Both the position numbers and the translations under genes were made by a program. Positions 44,855 to 54,366 of a DNA stretch of 64,000 nt are shown here, in pieces; the stretch's first letter is position 1; each line of letters opens with the position of its first letter. The notes below the pieces were generated by a model that was not told the origin of the DNA, made no database searches, and was given only the letters and a program-made list of their open reading frames with translations. Location: positions 930,001 to 994,000 of the forward strand of contig NZ_CP035704.1 of assembly GCF_004168365.1 (NCBI RefSeq), in the 5' to 3' direction. Source of the DNA: Pseudolysobacter antarcticus (GTDB lineage Bacteria > Pseudomonadota > Gammaproteobacteria > Xanthomonadales > Rhodanobacteraceae).

Positions 44855-45746
44855 CTAGATGCGCTGCATCCAGAAACTTCCGCCTGCATACGAATGACCG
44901 TTGCTTAGCGCGTCGCGCACGCGATCGGGAAAACGCCAGTGTGCGTATGAGCAACCGAAGCGCACTTTGAACGCGGTGGAATGCATCAACAATGCGCGCA
45001 GCAGGTATTGCTCGTTCCAACTGCGATTGTTGACGAACACCCAATCGCGCGGGTAATCATGCGGCAGAAAAATATCGTGGATGTGCACGATCACGCTCGA
45101 TCACGCCCGCGGCCAGACGTGGCAGCACTTCGAAATACAGATAATTGACATCGCTGCCGGTTTTCGCGACGTGCGAAGAATCGATGAACAGAATATCGCC
45201 CGCTTGCAGCTTTTCGAATTCCGCCAGCGGCACGTCCTGTACTTTCTGTTCGAGCAGTTTCGATATGCCGGGAATGCCCTGGCGCAAGAACTCGCGCGGA
45301 TAAGGTTCGATGCACGTGATATCGATGCTGTTGTCGAGATGGCGACGGTTCACATCGGCGGCGAGTAAGGTCGAAAATCCCGATCCGACTTCAACGAATC
45401 GTTTTGGTTTCCACTCGAGCAACAACACAAAAAGCGTGCGCGCATCGAGCCAGCTGAACTGCGAGTTCTGCGTGTAGAACTGAGTTAGATCCGGCGACTC
45501 GTCGAGCAGTTCCGGATAGTCGTATGCCGCGATATGACGCGGGAAAACCTCATTCAATATCTGCTCGTGACTGGCATCGTTGAAATCGATGCCGAGCACT
45601 TTGGGTTCGACTGGCCAGATGCGGTCGGTTTGCGCAGCGATCTCCGACGGATTCACGATCGGCGAATAAAAATGTCCGTTGGCATGGGCCGCGACGATCT
45701 GATCGTCAGGCTTTGGTGTTTCTTCAGGGAAGGCGTCTTCTGACAT
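44855..45746 (-). pseudogene. Class I SAM methyltransferase-like gene, frameshifted by a 10-bp duplication
   Basis: The first part (from ATG 45746) reads MSEDAFPEE... and contains a SAM-binding strand FVEVGSGFSTLLAADVNRR and IDSSHV. The frame then leaves its course at LAAGVIERDRAHPR and stops, while the next frame continues as VHIHDIFLPHDYPRDW...LSNGHSYAGG. At the junction two near-identical 10-mers, CGATCACGCT and CGATCACGCC (45088-45107, + strand), lie in tandem. Removing one copy restores LAAGVIVHIHDIFLPHDY, a sensible continuation. So a slippage-type duplication most likely broke the gene (a sequencing error cannot be ruled out). It is the last gene of the glycan island. Confidence 0.85.
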
Positions 45747-45813
45747 AGGATTATGTGCCGCTGGCAGCGTTGCGTTTTTGTTGCAACGAACCAAGACTCT
45801 AACAAATCAATCA

Positions 45814-46959
45814 TTACCGAATTGTTGCATTGGTTTGGTTTTCCGTAGAATACAAAATCTTTTCCAGGCTCGGTAAAGCCATTTGCATCAGTCGTTCGCG
45901 ACCCGAAACGTTGTTGTGGTAGATATCAAAAAACGCCGTGCAATCGGTGCCGTCCGGGCCGTTGAACAGGTCGGTGTAATCGAGCACGTGGATTTTGCCT
46001 TCGACCTGCAAGGGTTTGAGAATCGACAACGCCCATTCGTGCGCGGCTTGCGGCAAGGCATCGTTCAGCCACACCGAGTGCATCGGCATAAGCACGATGA
46101 TTGGCGGTGTTTTCCAGGTCAGGTGGCGTAGTTGTGTCTGGATCAGGTCACGGGCTTTTTGCAGGTAGGGCGACGGTGTTTCGGCACCGCCGACCATCGC
46201 GCGCCAGTCGCCGCGCGGCTGATTGGCGCCAGGCAACATCGCGCACTGACCTTTCAGTTTTTCTGCCGCTTCCGCATCGAGTGTCGCCGCCTTTTCGCAA
46301 TCGGATCGATGCTGCAATTGCAGGCGACAAATATTCGAGGTTTCATCGGCGTTGGTCTGCAACACGTGCTTCGCATCGAGCGCATGAAAATACTTCAGCG
46401 ACTTCCTGCGCTGTTGCGGGTGCTGGATCAGATCGCGGATATCTTCTCGATATTCGAACAGGCCGGAATAAAGTCCGTACGTGGCGAGCTCGTTGCGATC
46501 GAAGCCAACATGCTCACTCATCCATGGAATCTGATCGTAGCGATGAAACGGATAGGCGATGCCGAGTTCGTACGCACCGTTTCCCGGCCCCATGAAATCC
46601 TGCACCGACAGCGCAATGATTCCACCCTGGATTTCCGGATGCTGCACCGCGAGCCAGTCGGTGATGATGCCGAGGCTCATCCAGTGCATGCCGGCGACGC
46701 TGATGTTGGCGTGCACCTTGCCGTGCGCCGCGGCGGTGCTGGCGAGCAGCGCATGATCGATGCCATACACCGGGCGCGAACTGCCGAGAGTGACAAAATC
46801 AATATGCGCCATTTCCGGATCGAGCAGCGCGCGCTTTTTCGCGATGCTCATGCCGGCGTGGCTGTTCGGTGAGGCGATAAATTCCCACGCGCCGAGTTGA
46901 AACAGCAGGTCGATCACGGCGACCAGCAACAGCGGCAGGATGAATTTGAGATAACGCAT
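45814..46959 (-). CDS. SGNH-like membrane-anchored protein, partner of MBOAT
   Basis: A 381-residue protein with one N-terminal signal-anchor helix (YLKFILPLLLVAVIDLLFQLG), then a GSSRPVYG block resembling SGNH/DltD-type nucleophile loops and a long periplasmic domain. Its order (MBOAT then SGNH-like protein) mirrors AlgI-AlgJ/X or DltB-DltD systems, in which the second protein finishes acyl transfer to the glycan. ATG 46959 is chosen over TTG 46971; the MBOAT stop lies just upstream. Catalytic residues were not verified by alignment. Confidence 0.72.
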   Translation of the reverse strand: MRYLKFILPLLLVAVIDLLFQLGAWEFIASPNSHAGMSIAKKRALLDPEMAHIDFVTLGSSRPVYGIDHALLASTAAAHGKVHANISVAGMHWMSLGIITDWLAVQHPEIQGGIIALSVQDFMGPGNGAYELGIAYPFHRYDQIPWMSEHVGFDRNELATYGLYSGLFEYREDIRDLIQHPQQRRKSLKYFHALDAKHVLQTNADETSNICRLQLQHRSDCEKAATLDAEAAEKLKGQCAMLPGANQPRGDWRAMVGGAETPSPYLQKARDLIQTQLRHLTWKTPPIIVLMPMHSVWLNDALPQAAHEWALSILKPLQVEGKIHVLDYTDLFNGPDGTDCTAFFDIYHNNVSGRERLMQMALPSLEKILYSTENQTNATIR

Positions 46960-46967
46960 GCCGGTGC

Positions 46968-48380
46968 TCAAAACTGGAAGTAGATGAAGGGAATATTCTT
47001 GCCCGGCGTGAACAGGATCAGCGCGAGCAAGATCAAGGTCATTGCTGCTGCAAAGCGTGTGCCGCGATCTTCACTCAAACGCTGCTTGATATGGCCGTAG
47101 CCGCCGATGAATTGCGACAGCATCAGGGCAATCAAAAGTAGCGCGAGGCCGAGATGATGATCCTGCGAAAAATCCTGGATCACGCTCGCTGCGCCATGTA
47201 GCAGATTGCCGATGACCGCGAGACTCGCCGTGAGGGTTTTTGCGCGGAAAAATATCCACGCGAAACACACCAGATGAAACGTCAGCAGCCAGCGCAACAA
47301 GCGCATCGGCAACGCTGGCGATTGCCAGAAGGGCAGGCGCTGCAGTGCAACGCGCTCGAACACCAGATAACCGCCATGCAGGCCGCCCCAAATCACGAAG
47401 TTCCAGCTCGCACCGTGCCACAGGCCGCCGAGCAGCATGGTGATCATGAGATTTGCCAACGTGCGCGCTTCACCGCGGCGGTTGCCGCCGAGCGCGATGT
47501 ACAGGTAATCGCGCAGCCAGCGCGAGAGCGTCATGTGCCAGCGCCGCCAGAAATCCTGCAGACTTTCGGCGATGTACGGGTAGTTGAAGTTCTGCGGAAA
47601 TCGGATCCCGAGCAACAACGCGCAGCCAATCGCGATATCGGTATAACCCGAGAAATCGCAATAAATCTGAAACGCAAACGCGTAGATGCCGAGCAGCGTA
47701 TCCCAGAAATGCGCGCCCTCGGGATGATCGAAAACCGGGTCGACGAAACCCGCCAGCGTATCGGCGAATACCATCTTCTTGACGAAGCCGAATGCGATCA
47801 GTACCAGCGCACGTTGTACGTCGCTCAGCGCAACATTGCGCGGGCCATCGAGCTCGATGAAAAACTCGCGCGCACGCACGATCGGGCCGGCTTCGAGCTG
47901 CGGAAAAAACGCCACCGCGAGTGCGTAGTCGAGCAGACGCCGGCGCGGTTGCAATGCACCGCGATAGACGTCGATGGTGTAGCTCAGACTCTGGAAGGTG
48001 TAGAAAGAAATACCGACCGGCAACAGCAGGTCGATCGGCGTGATGTGCCAGGCCGCGCCCAGCGCATCGGCGCCGCCGTTGAAACTCGCGATGAGCCAGT
48101 TGGCGTATTTGAAGATGGCGAGAAAGCCGATATTGACGATCACGCTGATGATCACCAGCCGCTTCGGATTCGAACTGCGCGGCAACTGCAGGCCGATCAG
48201 ATAATCCACGATCGTGGAGAACCAGATCAGCAGCAGATATTCCCAATGCCACTGGCCATAGAAATAATAACTCGCCAGCAGCAGCATGCATTTCTGCATA
48301 GTCGGCAGCGCGCGCAGGCACTGGTTGAGCGCCAGTACGATCAGGAAAAAAACGACGAAGTGCAGGGAGTTAAAGAGCAT
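46968..48380 (-). CDS. MBOAT family O-acyltransferase
   Basis: A 470-residue polytopic membrane protein of the AlgI/DltB type. Characteristic segments: IYCDFSGYTDIAIG, FNYPYIAESLQDFWRRWHMTLSRWLRDYLYIALGGNRRG and the catalytic-His region GGLWHGASWNFVIWG, as well as LLPVGISFYTFQSLSYTIDVYRG. It would move acetyl (or another acyl group) across the inner membrane to a periplasmic glycan acceptor. It overlaps the acyltransferase-3 gene upstream by 11 bases and is followed by its SGNH-like partner. The usual FFPQLVAGPI block reads FFPQLEAGPI here. Confidence 0.92.
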   Translation of the reverse strand: MLFNSLHFVVFFLIVLALNQCLRALPTMQKCMLLLASYYFYGQWHWEYLLLIWFSTIVDYLIGLQLPRSSNPKRLVIISVIVNIGFLAIFKYANWLIASFNGGADALGAAWHITPIDLLLPVGISFYTFQSLSYTIDVYRGALQPRRRLLDYALAVAFFPQLEAGPIVRAREFFIELDGPRNVALSDVQRALVLIAFGFVKKMVFADTLAGFVDPVFDHPEGAHFWDTLLGIYAFAFQIYCDFSGYTDIAIGCALLLGIRFPQNFNYPYIAESLQDFWRRWHMTLSRWLRDYLYIALGGNRRGEARTLANLMITMLLGGLWHGASWNFVIWGGLHGGYLVFERVALQRLPFWQSPALPMRLLRWLLTFHLVCFAWIFFRAKTLTASLAVIGNLLHGAASVIQDFSQDHHLGLALLLIALMLSQFIGGYGHIKQRLSEDRGTRFAAAMTLILLALILFTPGKNIPFIYFQF

Positions 48381-49458
48381 CGGTATTGCTCGCAGCGACA
48401 GCGGGCTTGGTGCGTGACAAACCGAGCTTGTTCCAGATTTGCCAGTCCTTCAGTCGCAATGCCGGCTGTTCGAGCAAGTGCCAGGATACGATTGCAATCG
48501 CAAGTGCAAGCGGTAGCGCAAAAATCGTGATCTGCCAAGGTTGCGGATGACCCAGCCACATCGTCACGAGTTGCTGGCAAGGAAATCCCCAGAGATAAAT
48601 TCCGTAGGAATAATCACCAAAACGATTGAAGCCGTACCAAGGAATGCAGTACGCAAACCAGAAGCAGAAATACGCTTCCGCCAGGCCGAGCGCATATGCG
48701 AAGAATCCCGTGCCGTGGGTCAGATAAGCCAGCAATGCAATAGCGAACATGCCCAGATGACCGACCGGAATCCAGTCGCGTTGCAAGTAGCAAAATGATC
48801 CGAGCACAAACAGTGCGGCAAATCGCGCGTAGTCGGGGTTGTGCACCAGCATTGGCACATCCATCCAATGCAGGCAGCCATAAATTGATAGTGCCACCAG
48901 CACCGCCGTGGCGAGCCAGCGCAGTCGGAAAATCCCGGCCAGTCCGAGCACCGCCAGCCACAAATACATGCTGGCCTCGGCTGGCAGCGTCCAGATCGAA
49001 CCATTGATCGTATTCGGATAAGGGTTGCCTGCAAATACACCGGGTAGATCCCAGCGCATGTTTTGCAGGCCCAGATTGGCAGAGACATAAGCCAGCGTAT
49101 CGGGATGCTGAAAATACTCGCCGACCGGCAGCGTGGTTAGCAGTGGCCCCAGCACGAATGCGCACAGCGCGAGGCAGGCCACATACGCAGGGAACAAGCG
49201 AAGCGCACGAGCCGTAATGAACGAAATCACGTTACGGCGGCGAACCAGACTTCCGGTAACGAGAAAGCCGCTGACCGCGAAGAACATATCCACCGCGATC
49301 GTGCCGCTGAAAGCCACGCCCGCACGCACAAAGACATCTTGCGTATTCAGCGCGGCAATCGCATGGCTATGACCGTATATCACCAAGCTGGCAGCGAGAA
49401 AACGGAGCAGTAAAAAATTATCCTGGCGCCGCGCCAGTCCATCGGCCAATGTTTTCAT
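48370..49458 (-). CDS. Acyltransferase family 3 (OafA/WecH-type) membrane protein
   Basis: A 362-residue polytopic protein of the PF01757 family used in O-acetylation of polysaccharides. The catalytic-type block RFLAASLVIYGHSHAIAA (with the R/H pattern of this family), the VDMFFAVSGFLVTGSLVRR block and YSYGIYLWGFPCQQLV are present, with roughly ten predicted helices. It overlaps the MBOAT gene by 11 bases. Two acyltransferases of different families sit side by side. Substrate not known. Confidence 0.9.
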   Translation of the reverse strand: MKTLADGLARRQDNFLLLRFLAASLVIYGHSHAIAALNTQDVFVRAGVAFSGTIAVDMFFAVSGFLVTGSLVRRRNVISFITARALRLFPAYVACLALCAFVLGPLLTTLPVGEYFQHPDTLAYVSANLGLQNMRWDLPGVFAGNPYPNTINGSIWTLPAEASMYLWLAVLGLAGIFRLRWLATAVLVALSIYGCLHWMDVPMLVHNPDYARFAALFVLGSFCYLQRDWIPVGHLGMFAIALLAYLTHGTGFFAYALGLAEAYFCFWFAYCIPWYGFNRFGDYSYGIYLWGFPCQQLVTMWLGHPQPWQITIFALPLALAIAIVSWHLLEQPALRLKDWQIWNKLGLSRTKPAVAASNTDAL

Positions 49459-49529
49459 TTTGGGAGTGTAGTCGCGCCTTTTCTCATCGAGGAATTATCG
49501 TGTATTCGTTCACGGTATGCCATTGAGCG

Positions 49530-49673
49530 CTAGCGATGAGCAAGGCGGCGATCCTGTTTGCGATATCGAATCGCACTGGTCAAGTTGTACAGGTGCGGGA
49601 CGCTTGTCGGAATTATCTGTATTCCGATCGCACGGGCGCGCTCGGTGAGTAGGGTGATGTAGCCTCCATCGTT
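49530..49673 (-). pseudogene. Possible C-terminal remnant of a lost gene
   Basis: On the minus strand an open frame without start codon runs from a stop codon at 49674-49676 to a stop at 49530-49532 and gives a protein-like stretch of 48 residues beginning GGYITLLTERARA and including IPTSVPHLYNLTSAIRYR. Codon use is natural. It lies between the membrane protein at 49718 and the acyltransferase at 48370. I do not recognise the family; it may be the tail of a deleted island gene. Confidence 0.35.
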
Positions 49674-49717
49674 CTATGGAAACTGACGTTCCTATCACTG
49701 CGAGTCTGCGTGATTTT

Positions 49718-51061
49718 TCATGGTTGCGTGTGCTTTGGGTAGCTCTGCAATGTGCCGTCGTGCAGCATCACATGCGTTGGTATGACGGATGTATCGGTCG
49801 ACGCAACAATCCTGATTCTCGGCGAAAATGGCACGCGCTGGTATGTCGGTATGGCATACGTTGTGTGATGCAGGATTGGCTCGTCAGCTGGATTGTCAGC
49901 GCGAATACGCAGCGGTTCACTGGTGCTCGCATCCGGTAATAACGGCACCAGTGCTGCATACAAATGGTGTTGCACGCGGCCGACATGGCGCATGTCGCGC
50001 ACCAGATCAACGCTGTGCAGCAAAGCCGCTACACCGGCCAGTAGCAGCAAACCTTTTGCCCAAGGTTTGATCAGTGGGTAAGCCAGCGCAAACAGTCCGC
50101 ACATGAGAGCGGAGGCAGTGTACGCATACAGGATCGAGCTGGTTGAAAGGATCAATATCGGGCCAAGCGCGACGAACCAAAGGACGGATGCAGATAATAA
50201 CCAACGCAATCCCGCGCTGGTTATGCTGATCAACACAAGCACCGTACCGATTGCCGCAATACCCAATATGCTGGGGCTGTACCACGGAAACGCAGCGAGC
50301 TCATTCAAGTTTTGTACAAACGGAAAGATCGAGTATTCAAATAGGCGGATAGGAATATTGCTTATCGCCCAAGTGTAAACTCCCGGCGGGCGCGGCGAAA
50401 AAAGAATAATACTCAGGCGAAGTGCGAGATAAATTGCTACGACCAACCCGCTGGCTAAAATGCTCGGCAGCAGGTCGCGCACATTTTTTCGGTAAGCTGC
50501 ACAGAGTAGTAAGCAGGGGAAAACAACGGCTGCTTCCTTGGTCATCACCGCCAGACTGGTAAGAGCAGCGACCACCGCTGGAGTCATGTATCGTTGCCAT
50601 TTTTGCGATGATGCCTGAGGTTGCCGGCAAATCCACATTAGCGCAAGCAGAAGCCAAGCCAGATATAGCTGGTCTGCAAATGTTCCAATCCAGCTGTGCG
50701 CGAAAACGACAAAAGGCACGAGTAAAAATGCGATCGCTGCCACCGACGCATGCAGCGGTTTTGCTCCGAATCGGATGATGCATTGGCGCAGCAAAGACGC
50801 GTTGAGTATCCCCAGCGCTCCCTGGACGCTGTGCATTATAACTGGGTGGTAGCCAAATAAATGAGATAACAACAACCAGAAGTTGAATGTCAGTGGCCGA
50901 TATTGAAATACACTGAAATCCAGCCATGACATCCACGGAATATCAAGCAGTGAATCAGTGTCGGCGAGTGCCAGCCACTGCAGTTCGTCATGACTATAAT
51001 ATCCATTATTAATTGCCGACGGCAAAATAATAAGAACTGAAATCAATATGAAATACTTCAC
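49718..51061 (-). CDS. Polytopic membrane protein, GT-C/PMT-like
   Basis: A 447-residue integral membrane protein with about ten helices and an early acidic loop (YYSHDELQWLALAD) of the kind that carries the catalytic Asp in GT-C glycosyltransferases using polyprenyl-phosphate sugars. The C-terminal tail is hydrophilic and probably periplasmic. The start is GTG 51061, after TTGAGAATTC. GC is lower than in flanking genes. Between GtrA (51134) and acyltransferase-3. Specificity not predictable. Confidence 0.7.
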   Translation of the reverse strand: MKYFILISVLIILPSAINNGYYSHDELQWLALADTDSLLDIPWMSWLDFSVFQYRPLTFNFWLLLSHLFGYHPVIMHSVQGALGILNASLLRQCIIRFGAKPLHASVAAIAFLLVPFVVFAHSWIGTFADQLYLAWLLLALMWICRQPQASSQKWQRYMTPAVVAALTSLAVMTKEAAVVFPCLLLCAAYRKNVRDLLPSILASGLVVAIYLALRLSIILFSPRPPGVYTWAISNIPIRLFEYSIFPFVQNLNELAAFPWYSPSILGIAAIGTVLVLISITSAGLRWLLSASVLWFVALGPILILSTSSILYAYTASALMCGLFALAYPLIKPWAKGLLLLAGVAALLHSVDLVRDMRHVGRVQHHLYAALVPLLPDASTSEPLRIRADNPADEPILHHTTYAIPTYQRVPFSPRIRIVASTDTSVIPTHVMLHDGTLQSYPKHTQP

Positions 51062-51133
51062 GAATTCTCAATGGTTGACAGTTCACGCATCAATTGCCGC
51101 GCCTAGTCAGAAATTATCCAGGCAGTTGCGGAC

Positions 51134-51541
51134 TCAAGCTTTTTCTCGCAGGGGCGATTTCTGCCGATATACCCAATAACGCGAAACCAGAAAACTGACT
51201 ATCCCGAGCACACCTTCGATCAAAGGCTTGGACCACCATGCGTGAGTTAGACCAGCATGGCGCGCAATCAACGTCAGCAAGGTTGTGCTGATGATGGTCA
51301 TTGCGATCCATAAGGAGGCGTAACGTGCAAGACGTAATCCGATATGAGGTTGTTGTTGGCGTTTGAAGGTAATCTTGCCGTTCAACCAGAAACCAAACGC
51401 GGCGCCGCCGATACGACCGCATAGATTGGACGGTGGTGTGGATAGCCCGAGAGCAGTCAGCGCGATGTAAATCCCGGAGTCGATGCAAATCTGCAATACA
51501 CCCACCGCGATGAAGCGGACTGATTGACTGAGCGCGCTCAT
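51134..51541 (-). CDS. GtrA family flippase-like protein
   Basis: A 135-residue, four-helix membrane protein (VRFIAVGVLQICIDSGIYIALTAL...YASLWIAMTIISTTLLTLIA...VLGIVSFLVSRYWVYR) of the GtrA family, thought to flip undecaprenyl-phosphate-linked sugars. The GRIGGAAFGFWLNGKITF segment is typical. ATG 51541 overlaps the stop of the upstream GT-C gene (ATGA-type junction), so expression is coupled. With the GT2 gene at 53608 and the GT-C proteins it forms a Gtr-like set. Confidence 0.87.
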   Translation of the reverse strand: MSALSQSVRFIAVGVLQICIDSGIYIALTALGLSTPPSNLCGRIGGAAFGFWLNGKITFKRQQQPHIGLRLARYASLWIAMTIISTTLLTLIARHAGLTHAWWSKPLIEGVLGIVSFLVSRYWVYRQKSPLREKA

Positions 51542-53598
51542 GGCCGAAACTTCATTGCAGCCAAATCGCGCGATTGCAGCAGATTGGATGTTTCGGTAGT
51601 AACCGGCAAAAGCCATAGTTCAATTGCCCCGATCTGTCGTATTTTGCTTGCGTCACTGAGTGCAGCAGTTAAAGCTGGAGAGCGTTTTGATTCGGTGGTC
51701 ACGGCGTAACGCGCACCGACTTTCGCGAATAATCCGCGCCAGGCGTTGCCATTGGGGTCTTGCTCAACTTCAAAAACAAATAATTTGCTCAACTCTGTGT
51801 CGTACGAGGAAATAGTCAGCCCACGCCCTGCCAGTTCTGCATAAAACGGTCGGCCGGGATCGCAGAGGACGGCGGTATCTGTATCGCTGTGCTGTCGGAT
51901 GAATTCGGCAATTGAACGCTCCGGGGCAAAACGCTTGAATAATTTTTCCTTAGACCACGTCTTGTGTTTCAGAAAAGTGGCGTCGTGCAGCGTGTAGTAG
52001 GAACATCCCTGATACAAAAGGTTCAAGCCGATCATCATTGTCAGCACTGTAATTCCAGTGCGGCGAGTTAGCAACGTAGATGCGGCGGCCACGGTAACCG
52101 GGATCATCAGCACCAACGCCGGATATGCGTAACGATAGTAATTTATTGCTTCAAACGGAATGAGGAATGCAACCGTTGCGACCAAAGCGAGCGGGCGCAA
52201 CTTGCGCATGAATAACGCTGCGATAGATGCGCCGATGAGGCCAAGAAATGACATGCCGGCGGCGCCATCCCAGCATTCCGAGAACAAATGGGTATGAAAC
52301 GTCATGAGCCACGGCGAGGTTATGCCGCCGCCCGCTTTGTAAGGTGTGCCGGAAAAATTGTCTTGCGGAATCAGTGGCGAATGAAATATGCCATTGAATA
52401 ACGGCAGCATCGGATTGCCGCTGATGAGATAGGCGTACACATAACTCGAAGCGGCGATAAAAATGACCAACACGAGCGCTGGCAAGATGGCGCGCGCAGG
52501 AACACGACCACGCCAGCGAATTAATAACCAAATCCCAATCGGAATGGTCGCTGCGAGAAATCCGGTTTTTATCGCCAACATAAGCGCAGCGAGCATTGAT
52601 ATCGAACAGAACACACGAACATCAGGTCGTGCCGGCGCTTCTGCCACAGCAAGTGCTAGCGCCAGCAGGATCGTCGTCGCCGGTAGCTCAGCCTGCATGC
52701 CTCCCGCGAGCGCTGAGGTCATCGGCAAACTGAGATATAAGGCCGATGCGAGCCAGCGCGCATAGGGCGGCATCGCCATGGTTGTGGCGAGACGCCAGAG
52801 TAGCGCCGCCGAGGCGAGCAGCCAGAATGCGTCGACCGCTCCACGCGCTTCCTGTCCGGCTGATAATTGCGCGACCGATTGCACGATATCGCCCGCCCAC
52901 GGTGCCATCGCCCACAATTGCGAAAACACATCAAATCGGTAATAACCGAATGCCGCGAGTTGCGATGGCATGCCGATGTGATAACCGAGATCGTCGAACT
53001 GCAGGGTTGGAAACCAGCAACCTGTGGACGCGATACCGGCAACCATCACGCCAAACACTGCAGCCTTTGGCGATTCGTTCAACGCATGCTGCCAAGCTTC
53101 AAACGAGGCTTTTGTTCGAGTCAAAACTTCGTGCCGGCGAAAAAAAATCGGCAGAGTCAACGCTGTCAAATACACCCAAGGATAGTGCAGCGGAAACGGC
53201 AACAACCAGCCGATTGTGCCCACGATGAGGCTGAGCCCCAACATCGTCGGCACTAGAACCGAGCGTTGATAATGCGTCGCAACGATCATGCTGCCGAGCG
53301 CCAACGCGCACAGGATCATGAGCGAGACCGACAGCACCGGCAGGATGCCGACAAAAATTATCAGCGCGATGCCCCACACAATTGCCAACGAATTAGCAAA
53401 ATGCATCCGGCTGATGCGCGTGACTATCCACGCCACAACAAATGCCGCTGCCGCAAGTTTGCTTGACTCCGACAGTCGGCCCAAGGGCACCTGCAGCCAC
53501 ATGCTGTTCATCACAAAACCGATGGCCAGCGTTGCAACACCAGCCCATAGCAGCAAGGAAAGAATTGTATGCCGCGATATTTTTGAAAGAATCGACAT
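51538..53598 (-). CDS. Large polytopic membrane protein, predicted GT-C glycosyltransferase
   Basis: A 686-residue protein with about twelve helices, a periplasmic-loop acidic segment (CWFPTLQFDDLGYHIGMPSQ) compatible with a GT-C catalytic Asp, and a soluble C-terminal domain (about 570-686; TAVLCDPGRPFYAEL...GARYAVTTESKRSPALTA) like those ending other mannosyl- or glucosyltransferases of this superfamily. It starts 9 bases after the GT2 stop and overlaps gtrA. Lower GC than the window average. Sugar and acceptor unknown. Confidence 0.72.
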   Translation of the reverse strand: MSILSKISRHTILSLLLWAGVATLAIGFVMNSMWLQVPLGRLSESSKLAAAAFVVAWIVTRISRMHFANSLAIVWGIALIIFVGILPVLSVSLMILCALALGSMIVATHYQRSVLVPTMLGLSLIVGTIGWLLPFPLHYPWVYLTALTLPIFFRRHEVLTRTKASFEAWQHALNESPKAAVFGVMVAGIASTGCWFPTLQFDDLGYHIGMPSQLAAFGYYRFDVFSQLWAMAPWAGDIVQSVAQLSAGQEARGAVDAFWLLASAALLWRLATTMAMPPYARWLASALYLSLPMTSALAGGMQAELPATTILLALALAVAEAPARPDVRVFCSISMLAALMLAIKTGFLAATIPIGIWLLIRWRGRVPARAILPALVLVIFIAASSYVYAYLISGNPMLPLFNGIFHSPLIPQDNFSGTPYKAGGGITSPWLMTFHTHLFSECWDGAAGMSFLGLIGASIAALFMRKLRPLALVATVAFLIPFEAINYYRYAYPALVLMIPVTVAAASTLLTRRTGITVLTMMIGLNLLYQGCSYYTLHDATFLKHKTWSKEKLFKRFAPERSIAEFIRQHSDTDTAVLCDPGRPFYAELAGRGLTISSYDTELSKLFVFEVEQDPNGNAWRGLFAKVGARYAVTTESKRSPALTAALSDASKIRQIGAIELWLLPVTTETSNLLQSRDLAAMKFRP

Positions 53599-53607
53599 AT
53601 TGCTTTT

Positions 53608-54366
53608 TTACCTGATCACTATCGGCGGCTCGCGCCTCGCACGCAGGTAATTGCCGATACGAAAGCCGCCGCAGAACAGGCGCCATGCAATCATGCGAGT
53701 GATGCGCATGACATCGGTGAAAGGACGAAAATGACTCGCGCGCCGGCCTTCCTGATAGCGCGATTCGATGGCCACGGAGACGCAGCGTATGCCGTGGTTG
53801 GCGGCCTCAATCAAAATTTCGCTCTCGAAGACGAAGCCCGAATGCGGCAAATTTTTCGCCAGTTCCAATACTTCGCGAGGGTAATAACGCTGGCCGCTTT
53901 GTGTATCGACAATCGCTTGGCCCGCCGTCCATGACACAAACCAGTCGGCGGCATCGTTGCCGAAACGTCGCCCGCCGGGCGCGTTGTTGCGCCCTCGCAG
54001 ACGTGCGCCGATCACGATATGGCGCGGGTATTGCGCGGCCACTGTGAGCAGGCGCGGGATGTCCTCGGCGCCGTGCTGACCGTCGCCGTCCATCGTCACT
54101 ACACCATCGTATCCGCGCGTGAGCGCCGCACTGAAACCTTCGAGCATTGCCTGCGCTTTGCCTTGCGGCTGCGCATGCGTGATCAAGCTTATCGGCAGGT
54201 CGGCAAGCTGCGCCGCGGTACCATCGCTGGAGCCATCGTCGATCACGATCACGTTCGGACAATGAAGCAGTGCCGCGCTGACCACGCTGCGTATCGCCAA
54301 CTCTTCATTCAACGCCGGAATCACCACGGCAATATTGGCGGCGGATTGAGTGTTCAATTCGACCAT
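53608..54366 (-). CDS. GT2 polyprenyl-phosphate glycosyltransferase (GtrB/DPM1-like)
   Basis: A 252-residue glycosyltransferase family 2 enzyme. Signatures: IAVVIPALNEELAIRSVVSAA, VIVIDDGSSDGTAAQLA, VTMDGDGQHGAEDIPRLL (DXD) and DTQSGQRYYPREVLEL (the Q/R-type acceptor loop). It would transfer a sugar from a nucleotide donor to undecaprenyl phosphate. It lacks the two extra C-terminal helices of classical GtrB. First gene of the island in transcription order. Confidence 0.87.
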   Translation of the reverse strand: MVELNTQSAANIAVVIPALNEELAIRSVVSAALLHCPNVIVIDDGSSDGTAAQLADLPISLITHAQPQGKAQAMLEGFSAALTRGYDGVVTMDGDGQHGAEDIPRLLTVAAQYPRHIVIGARLRGRNNAPGGRRFGNDAADWFVSWTAGQAIVDTQSGQRYYPREVLELAKNLPHSGFVFESEILIEAANHGIRCVSVAIESRYQEGRRASHFRPFTDVMRITRMIAWRLFCGGFRIGNYLRARREPPIVIR

